Below, piece by piece: positions 6,538-10,778 of a stretch of 10,778 nucleotides of DNA. Origin of the DNA: Candidatus Humimicrobium oleiphilum (GTDB lineage: Bacteria > Actinomycetota > Humimicrobiia > Humimicrobiales > Humimicrobiaceae); contig DBPS01000031.1 in the NCBI GenBank assembly GCA_002304935.1, positions 7,998-18,775 of the forward strand. The letters are read 5' to 3'. Both the position numbers and the translations under genes were made by a program. Below the pieces are notes generated by a model. The model ran no database searches. It was not told the DNA's origin and worked only from the letters and a program-made list of their open reading frames with translations. Numbering within the stretch: position 1 is the first letter of the stretch; each line of letters starts with the position of its first letter.

Positions 6538-6546
6538 TGATATAAT
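6538..6546 (+). promoter_or_regulatory. Extended -10 promoter for the second DegV gene
   Basis: TGATATAAT is a perfect TGnTATAAT element with no clear -35. It lies in the 280-base AT-rich gap after the FAD oxidoreductase and about 150 bases before the ATG at 6699. Nothing else is recognisable in that gap. Confidence 0.45.
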
Positions 6547-6698
6547 CCCTTTTTTAAATTAATTTCCGTTTCAGCAAACTCATTTTTTCCAAACAATACC
6601 AGGAGTAAAATGCTATTAAAAAAAATGACAGACATTTTTTATATTATTATTACTTTTGATTTTTTAGCCTCGTTTTCCAGAATGAAAGGAGCCAGGCA

Positions 6699-7547
6699 AT
6701 GGGCACAATTGCAATAGTTACAGACAGCACATCAGATCTTCCAAGGCATTTAAGCAAAGAGCATAAAATCAATGTCATTCCTTTATCAGTCATGTTTGAA
6801 TCAAGAAAATACATGGATGACGGTATGGAAATCAGGGAAGAACATTTTTATGAAATGATGAAGAGCTCAACCGAGATGCCAAAAGCCGCACCACCCTCGC
6901 CAGGAGATTTTATGAAGGTCTATGATAAACTACTCAAGCATCATAGCGGAATAATATCATTACATATCTCAAGAAAACTTTCAGGCACCCTAAATTCTGT
7001 AGAAATAGCTGTAAAGCAATTTGAGCCCGGCAGGATACTTGATATTGATTCAGAAGTAGTCCATATGTCTTGTGGATTTATGGCAATCAAAGCAGCACTT
7101 CTGTCAGAAGAAAATGATAATAAAGAAGAGATTGCAAAAGAACTTTCAAATTTCAGAAATAAAGTAAAATCTTTTTTTATTCCCAGATCTCTTGAAAATC
7201 TCATAAAAGGAGGAAGGATTAACAAGATAACGGGAATGTTTGCAAACCTGCTGGAAGTCAAGCCCATACTTACTCTTAAAGACGGTGAAGTCTCTTTGTA
7301 TAAGAATTCAAGAAAATGGGAGCTCGCAAAAAATGAAATGCTTGATTCAATGGAAAAACTGATTAAAGATAATAAAAAACTGACTGTTTCAATAGGGGAT
7401 GTTGCCTCCCGGGAAGAAGCAGATGAAATAGAGAAAATTATTTGTCAAAGATTTGACCCTGCAACTATAATAAGGACAAAAATCGGAATAGTTGTCGGCT
7501 CTCACCTGGGAATAGGCGGACTCGGCATCACCTTCTTCGAAGACTAA
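6699..7547 (+). CDS. DegV family protein, second paralogue
   Basis: 282 residues, full DegV length. Recognisable parts are the N-terminal IVTDSTSDLP, the SGTLNS loop, the LENLIKGGRINK block, the LLEVKPILTLKDGEV strand pair and the C-terminal GSHLGIGGLGITFF with His269. It differs from the DegV at 83-964 in the ligand region. The family's Thr-Ser-Gln is replaced by Ala63-Ala64-Pro65 (MPKAAPPSP), and the GPG of the last motif is GIG. The Thr of TSQ helps hold the fatty-acid carboxylate in FakB proteins, so a different ligand or a weaker site is possible. The start is clear: AAAGGAG (6685-6691) is seven bases before the ATG. It is a single-gene unit, convergent with the sigma factor gene; the dispersed repeat begins at the base after its stop codon. 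Confidence 0.92.
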   Translation: MGTIAIVTDSTSDLPRHLSKEHKINVIPLSVMFESRKYMDDGMEIREEHFYEMMKSSTEMPKAAPPSPGDFMKVYDKLLKHHSGIISLHISRKLSGTLNSVEIAVKQFEPGRILDIDSEVVHMSCGFMAIKAALLSEENDNKEEIAKELSNFRNKVKSFFIPRSLENLIKGGRINKITGMFANLLEVKPILTLKDGEVSLYKNSRKWELAKNEMLDSMEKLIKDNKKLTVSIGDVASREEADEIEKIICQRFDPATIIRTKIGIVVGSHLGIGGLGITFFED

Positions 7548-7567
7548 GGGGACGTATAATTTGGTTC
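7548..7567 (+). repeat. Dispersed repeat, copy 2 (GGGGACGTATAATTTGG)
   Basis: Positions 7548-7564 are identical to 1846-1862, in the same orientation. The copy starts directly after the TAA of the second DegV gene and runs into TTCTTTTTT. Both copies therefore sit at the 3' end of a gene. Confidence 0.6.
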
Positions 7568-7709
7568 TTTTTTAAAAAATATATGATAAATTACTTTTAA
7601 ATAACAAATCCTACATATTTAACAAGGAAGTAATTTAAAATACTGACATCTAAATTAACATTGTTTCAGCATCAGTTAAGCAAATTGCATAAAGTCATTT
7701 GCAGGCTGC

Positions 7710-8783
7710 TTATTGAACAAGGAAATCTTTTAATGAGCCAGCTTTTTTGGATTTCCTTAATTTGTTCAGCACCTTAAATTCAATCTGTCTTATGCGTTCA
7801 CGAGTTAAAGAGAATTCTCTTCCAACTTCTTCAAGGGTTCTGGGGTGTCCGTCACAAAGTCCATACCTTAGAAGAATAATTTTTCTTTCTCTTTCTTTCA
7901 ATGTATCCAAAGCTTCATTTATGCTTTTTTGAAGCATTGTAAAAGTTGCAGCATCAGGAGGCGCTATTGTCAATGAATCTTCAACAAAATCACTTAGATG
8001 TGTTTCTTCATCATCACCAATAGGTATATCAAGCGAAATTGTTTCCTGTGCAATTTTCATCAGCTCTCTTATCTTATCTGGCTCCATATCCAACTTTTTT
8101 GCAATTTCTTCAGTTTTAGGTTCTCTTCCAAGTTGTTCCAGAAGCTGTCGTCTTGAACGTATGTATTTATTTACATTTTCAATCATATGAACAGGCACCC
8201 TGATTATTCTTGCCTGGTCAGCTATTGCTCTTGTTACAGCCTGTCGTATCCACCAAGTGGCATAGGTAGAAAATTTAAAACCTCTTTTATAATCATATTT
8301 ATCAACTGCTCTGATAAGACCCAGATTGCCTTCCTGTATCAGATCCAAAAATAACATTCCTCTGCTGACATATTTTTTTGCTATGCTTACCACAAGTCTT
8401 AGATTGGCTTCCACGAGCTTTCTCTTTGCCTCCATATCGCCATTTTTTATTCTTTTTGCAAGCTGGATTTCTTCAGCGGCAGTTAATAATCTTTTCCTGC
8501 CGATAGTTTTCAGATATATTTTTATAGGATCGCCATTGAAAGAATTTGATATTCTGGTATCCCGTGATTTTTTCAGTGTAGTTTTTTTGCCATATTCGCC
8601 ATCATTATCCATTTCACTTTGCTCAAAATATAAAGTATTATCCAAATCTTTTATCAAACTCTTTTTATATTGCAAATCTACTTCTTCTATTGTTTTATCC
8701 ATTTTATAATTTTGTAAAAAAGTCTTTCTTTTTTCTTTTTCCAAAATTTCCAAGTCATTGATTTCTAAAGTAGTTCTTGTCAT
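7710..8783 (-). CDS. rpoD: RNA polymerase sigma factor, RpoD/SigA type
   Basis: 357 residues. Region 1.2 starts at Asp85 (DPIKIYLKTIGRKRLLT). Region 2 spans about 119-200, with the core-binding DLIQEGNLGLIRAVDKYD (147-164), the -10 recognition/melting stretch FSTYATWWIRQAVTRAI (171-187) and RIIRVPVHM (192-200). Region 3 is a LGREPKTEEIAKKL-type helical part. Region 4 ends with the -35-binding helix-turn-helix RTLEEVGREFSLTRERIRQIE (315-335). This is the primary or a closely related group 2 sigma factor. Residues 1-84 are Lys/Glu-rich and do not resemble a typical region 1.1. The tail after region 4 is KSKKAGSLKDFL, a variation on the usual ending. ATG 8783 has an AGAGG about 11 bases upstream, a rather long gap; Met28 is a less likely alternative start. 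The -35/-10 promoter at 8990-8962 would give a leader of about 170 bases. Confidence 0.93.
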   Translation of the reverse strand: MTRTTLEINDLEILEKEKRKTFLQNYKMDKTIEEVDLQYKKSLIKDLDNTLYFEQSEMDNDGEYGKKTTLKKSRDTRISNSFNGDPIKIYLKTIGRKRLLTAAEEIQLAKRIKNGDMEAKRKLVEANLRLVVSIAKKYVSRGMLFLDLIQEGNLGLIRAVDKYDYKRGFKFSTYATWWIRQAVTRAIADQARIIRVPVHMIENVNKYIRSRRQLLEQLGREPKTEEIAKKLDMEPDKIRELMKIAQETISLDIPIGDDEETHLSDFVEDSLTIAPPDAATFTMLQKSINEALDTLKERERKIILLRYGLCDGHPRTLEEVGREFSLTRERIRQIEFKVLNKLRKSKKAGSLKDFLVQ

Positions 8784-8961
8784 GAAGGTTTAAGCCTCTT
8801 TTAACATAAATTAACAAGCAATGTTTCAATTTGCCGCAAAAAAATATTAATCTGTGCAAAAAAAATAAAATTATTTCTCTTCAGATGAATAATATCTTAT
8901 CGGGGTATTAGAATGTAATAGCCTGATTTTAATAAAATTACTATGAACAAATTACTAATCA

Positions 8962-8990
8962 AGCATATTCTTTATTAATAGTATTGTCAA
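8962..8990 (-). promoter_or_regulatory. Promoter for the sigma factor gene
   Basis: On the minus strand a perfect TTGACA (8990-8985) is followed, after exactly 17 bases, by TATGCT (8967-8962), which keeps the key T, A and final T of the -10 box. Transcription would start near 8955, about 170 bases before the ATG at 8783. It is the best -35/17/-10 arrangement in the window. Confidence 0.55.
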
Positions 8991-8997
8991 ATTTATT

Positions 8998-9045
8998 AAT
9001 AAAAGCATAGTTTGCAAAAAAAATAAAAGCATAGTTTGCAAAAAA
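8998..9045. repeat. Two tandem copies of a 24-base A-tract repeat
   Basis: Positions 8998-9021 and 9022-9045 are identical 24-base units (AATAAAAGCATAGTTTGC followed by six A). The A runs are 8 and 7 long in context. The array begins eight bases from the sigma promoter's -35 and ends seven bases before an opposite-facing extended -10. Intrinsic bending by the A-tracts is expected. Confidence 0.8.
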
Positions 9046-9051
9046 ATAGCA

Positions 9052-9060
9052 TGATACAAT
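9052..9060 (+). promoter_or_regulatory. Possible extended -10 promoter facing the small ORFs and glgP
   Basis: TGATACAAT fits TGnTATAAT with one mismatch. It follows the A-tract repeat, which could serve as an UP-like element, and precedes the small ORF at 9128 by about 70 bases. Confidence 0.35.
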
Positions 9061-9127
9061 ATTTTTAATAATTAACAGACTAATAATAAGTTTTAAAGAA
9101 ATATTAATATTTTACAGGTTGGCCAAT

Positions 9128-9220
9128 ATGATAGAAAAACAATATTCTTACAAATTAACAGATATGAAAACTATTGAGAGGATAATATCTGATAATTGTA
9201 AGCGGAAAAATGACAATTAA
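9128..9220 (+). CDS. Possible small ORF, 30 residues, unknown
   Basis: ATG to TAA encodes MIEKQYSYKLTDMKTIERII followed by SDNCKRKNDN, a short charged peptide with no membrane segment. AGGTTGG at 9117-9123 is a poor SD. It overlaps the next small ORF by 11 bases in another frame, an arrangement typical of coupled translation. I recognise no family. It could equally be a leader region or chance, since short ORFs are common in such DNA. Confidence 0.3.
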   Translation: MIEKQYSYKLTDMKTIERIISDNCKRKNDN

Positions 9221-9368
9221 ATTAAACGAACAGGAAAAAGCTATATACGTAAAGGGTAATATCGTTAATGTTCCTTATAAGATAAAGATGCTTATCCATA
9301 ATGAGTATGAAGAAATACTTAAATTTTTTGTTGTAAAATCACCCAGTCCGAAAAATATGAAGCAATAA
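9210..9368 (+). CDS. Possible small protein, 52 residues, unknown
   Basis: ATG to TAA encodes a 52-residue lysine-rich protein beginning MTIKLNEQEKAIYVKGNIVN and ending SPSPKNMKQ. It alternates likely beta strands (KAIYVKGNIVNVPYKIKMLI) with a helix (NEYEEILKFF), which looks more like a small folded domain than random sequence. The start has only AAGCGGA (9200-9206) as a partial SD, but it overlaps the end of the previous ORF by 11 bases, so coupled translation is possible. It stops about 130 bases before the phosphorylase gene. I recognise no family and no motif. Confidence 0.4.
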   Translation: MTIKLNEQEKAIYVKGNIVNVPYKIKMLIHNEYEEILKFFVVKSPSPKNMKQ

Positions 9369-9497
9369 ACCATAATTTATTTCTTCAAAGTTTTAGTATT
9401 TTTTAAAAATAAATAGTATATTACTTTTTTGCGATACACAAATTATTAATGTGCCATTTAATTGTAAAAAACAAAAATAAAGGATTGAAATATACAA

Positions 9498-10778
9498 ATG
9501 GATATTACAGACATAGTTGATGAAGGGATAGATACAGGAAATGTTATGCTTGATAAAGACGCAAAGATAGCTTATTTTTCAATGGAAATAGGTATTGAAG
9601 AAAATATACCGACTTATAGCGGGGGCCTCGGGATATTAGCCGGTGATACTCTTAAATCCTGTGCAGACCTCAGTATCCCTGTAGTAGGAGTTACCATTCT
9701 TTCTGAAAAAGGTTATTTCTACCAGGAAATAGATGAGAATGGTAACCAGATAGAACTCCCTGTAAGTTTTGCTGTTGAAGATGTTCTGGAAGCTTTAAAT
9801 GAATTTGTCATAGTTAATATAGAAAACAGGGAAGTGAAAATACGTGCCTGGCTTTATCAGTATGAAGGAATAAGCAAATACAAAGTACCTATTATTTTTC
9901 TTGATACAAATATTGAATCAAACTCACAGTGGGACAGGGAAATAACAAAATTCCTTTATGGCGGAGATGAACGTTACAGGCTTGCCCAGGAAATAGTGCT
10001 TGGTATTGGCGGAATAAGGATGCTTGACAGACTGGGATATAACAAAATAGATATTTACCACATGAATGAAGGTCATGCAGCTCTCAGCACGGTTGAATTA
10101 TTCTCCCAGTTTAAAGATATAGAAAAGGTAAGGAAAAAATGTGTTTTCACCACACATACACCTGTTGCAGCCGGACATGATCAATTTGAACTATCAATGG
10201 CTAAGTTTATGATAGGGAGTATCCTGCCTGATTTTTTACTCAATGAAATAACTTTATACGGTAAACTTAATATGACAAAACTTGCTCTTTTTTTCAGCCA
10301 TTATATTAACGGAGTTGCAAAAAAACATGGCGAGATTTCGAGGATGATGTTTCCGGGTTATTCGATAGATTCCATTACAAATGGCGTTCATGCATCAACA
10401 TGGACATGCCCTTCATTTAAAAAATTGTTTGACAATTATATACCGGGATGGAGATCGGATCCTTTTATACTAAGGTCAGCTTTCAGTATTGACCCTGATG
10501 AAATCTGGGACTCTCACATGGAATCAAAAAAAATACTTATTGATTTTATAAATAAGTCAGGTGCGTGCGATATGAATACCGGGGACTTTACAATAGGTTT
10601 TGCAAGGAGGCAGACAGCTTATAAAAGACCTGATCTTTTAATATCCCATCCGGAAAAACTGATTGAAATATCAAAAAAAGTCGGTCCCATACAGATAATC
10701 TACTCAGGCAAGGCTCATCCGAAAGATTATTCAGGCAAAGAAGCAATAAAAAAGATTTGTGAATTAACAAAAAAAGTC
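9498..10778 (+). CDS. glgP: Alpha-glucan (glycogen/maltodextrin) phosphorylase, 3' end beyond the window
   Basis: An open frame of 427 residues running off the right edge. It matches the short bacterial/archaeal alpha-glucan phosphorylase group: IAYFSMEIG (24-32), TYSGGLGILAGDTLKS (39-54), GVTILSEKGYFYQEID, MNEGHAA (189-195), TTHTPVAAGHD (218-228), TNGVHASTW (294-302), GFARRQTAYKRPDLL (367-381) and YSGKAHPKDYSGKEAI near the end. These enzymes release glucose-1-phosphate from alpha-1,4-glucans with phosphate and the cofactor PLP. The PLP-binding lysine would lie beyond the window, so catalytic competence cannot be confirmed. ATG 9498 has AAAGGA at 9479-9484, rather far upstream; ATG 9546 (Met17) with CAGGA at 9535-9539 is a good alternative that loses only the non-conserved first 16 residues. 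It is cytosolic, with no glycogen genes visible beside it. Confidence 0.92.
   Translation, partial: MDITDIVDEGIDTGNVMLDKDAKIAYFSMEIGIEENIPTYSGGLGILAGDTLKSCADLSIPVVGVTILSEKGYFYQEIDENGNQIELPVSFAVEDVLEALNEFVIVNIENREVKIRAWLYQYEGISKYKVPIIFLDTNIESNSQWDREITKFLYGGDERYRLAQEIVLGIGGIRMLDRLGYNKIDIYHMNEGHAALSTVELFSQFKDIEKVRKKCVFTTHTPVAAGHDQFELSMAKFMIGSILPDFLLNEITLYGKLNMTKLALFFSHYINGVAKKHGEISRMMFPGYSIDSITNGVHASTWTCPSFKKLFDNYIPGWRSDPFILRSAFSIDPDEIWDSHMESKKILIDFINKSGACDMNTGDFTIGFARRQTAYKRPDLLISHPEKLIEISKKVGPIQIIYSGKAHPKDYSGKEAIKKICELTKKV

Larger units (their letters stand above)
8784..9127. other. Divergent AT-rich control region between sigma factor gene and rightward genes
   Basis: About 340 bases without a gene. 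It contains the leftward sigma promoter (8962-8990), two tandem copies of a 24-base A-tract repeat (8998-9045) and a rightward extended -10 element (9052-9060). GCAAAAAAAATAAAA, part of the repeat, also occurs at 8856-8870. I see no RNA gene in it. Confidence 0.6.

Noticed and set aside
6354..6545. 63-codon open frame overlapping the end of the FAD oxidoreductase gene
   Set aside because: No SD; composed mainly of Lys/Ile/Leu/Tyr codons from the AT-rich spacer.
7587..7637. Inverted repeat TAAATTACTT/AAGTAATTTA between the convergent DegV and sigma genes
   Set aside because: Ten pairs but almost all A-T, a loop of about 30 bases and no adjoining T run; too weak to call a terminator.
8326..8709. 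127-codon plus-strand open frame
   Set aside because: Antisense to the sigma factor gene, whose domains are unmistakable.
8998..9045. Possible CRISPR repeats
   Set aside because: The two units are directly abutting with no spacers, and no cas genes are present.
10588..10770. 60-codon minus-strand open frame
   Set aside because: Antisense to conserved phosphorylase motifs.

Overview
The window is an AT-rich bacterial chromosome segment with short SD-led genes, some TTG/GTG starts, a RpoD-type sigma factor, two DegV (fatty-acid-binding) proteins and, most tellingly, a large structured RNA next to a small DUF21-like membrane protein. That pair matches the OLE RNA / OapA system, known mainly from anaerobic and extremophilic Firmicutes. 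I infer a Clostridia-like Firmicute or a low-GC candidate phylum with similar gene content. I cannot name a species.

Layout from left to right. Positions 1-1740 hold a two-gene plus-strand unit (DegV protein, then a HAD phosphatase) with a promoter in front and a hairpin terminator behind. A tRNA-Ala(GGC) follows at 1762-1836, with an odd C at T-loop position 55. Ten bases after it comes the first copy of a 17-base dispersed repeat. The minus strand then carries the OLE-like RNA (3128-2551) and, directly downstream, the OapA-like membrane protein (2531-1965). After an AT-rich spacer with a promoter and a palindrome, the plus strand has a TspO/MBR-like multi-pass membrane protein, a strong terminator, and a CrtI-like FAD oxidoreductase. 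The C-terminus of that oxidoreductase looks like a reduced dihydropyrimidine-dehydrogenase/GltD-type Fe-S domain. A second DegV protein follows on its own extended -10 promoter, and the second copy of the 17-base repeat starts right at its stop codon. The primary-type sigma factor gene lies convergent on the minus strand. A roughly 700-base divergent intergenic region holds the sigma promoter, a tandem A-tract repeat, an extended -10 element and two tiny overlapping ORFs. The window ends inside an alpha-glucan phosphorylase gene.

Most transcription units here are single genes with their own signals, so the window is not one pathway. The clear functional unit is the OLE RNA with OapA, an envelope-associated ribonucleoprotein linked in Bacillus halodurans to alcohol, cold and Mg2+ stress. 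The DegV proteins suggest exogenous fatty-acid handling (FakB-like, but no FakA is in the window), and the phosphorylase suggests glycogen or maltodextrin use. The least conventional protein is the FAD/Fe-S fusion, for which I can propose an electron-transfer design but not a substrate.
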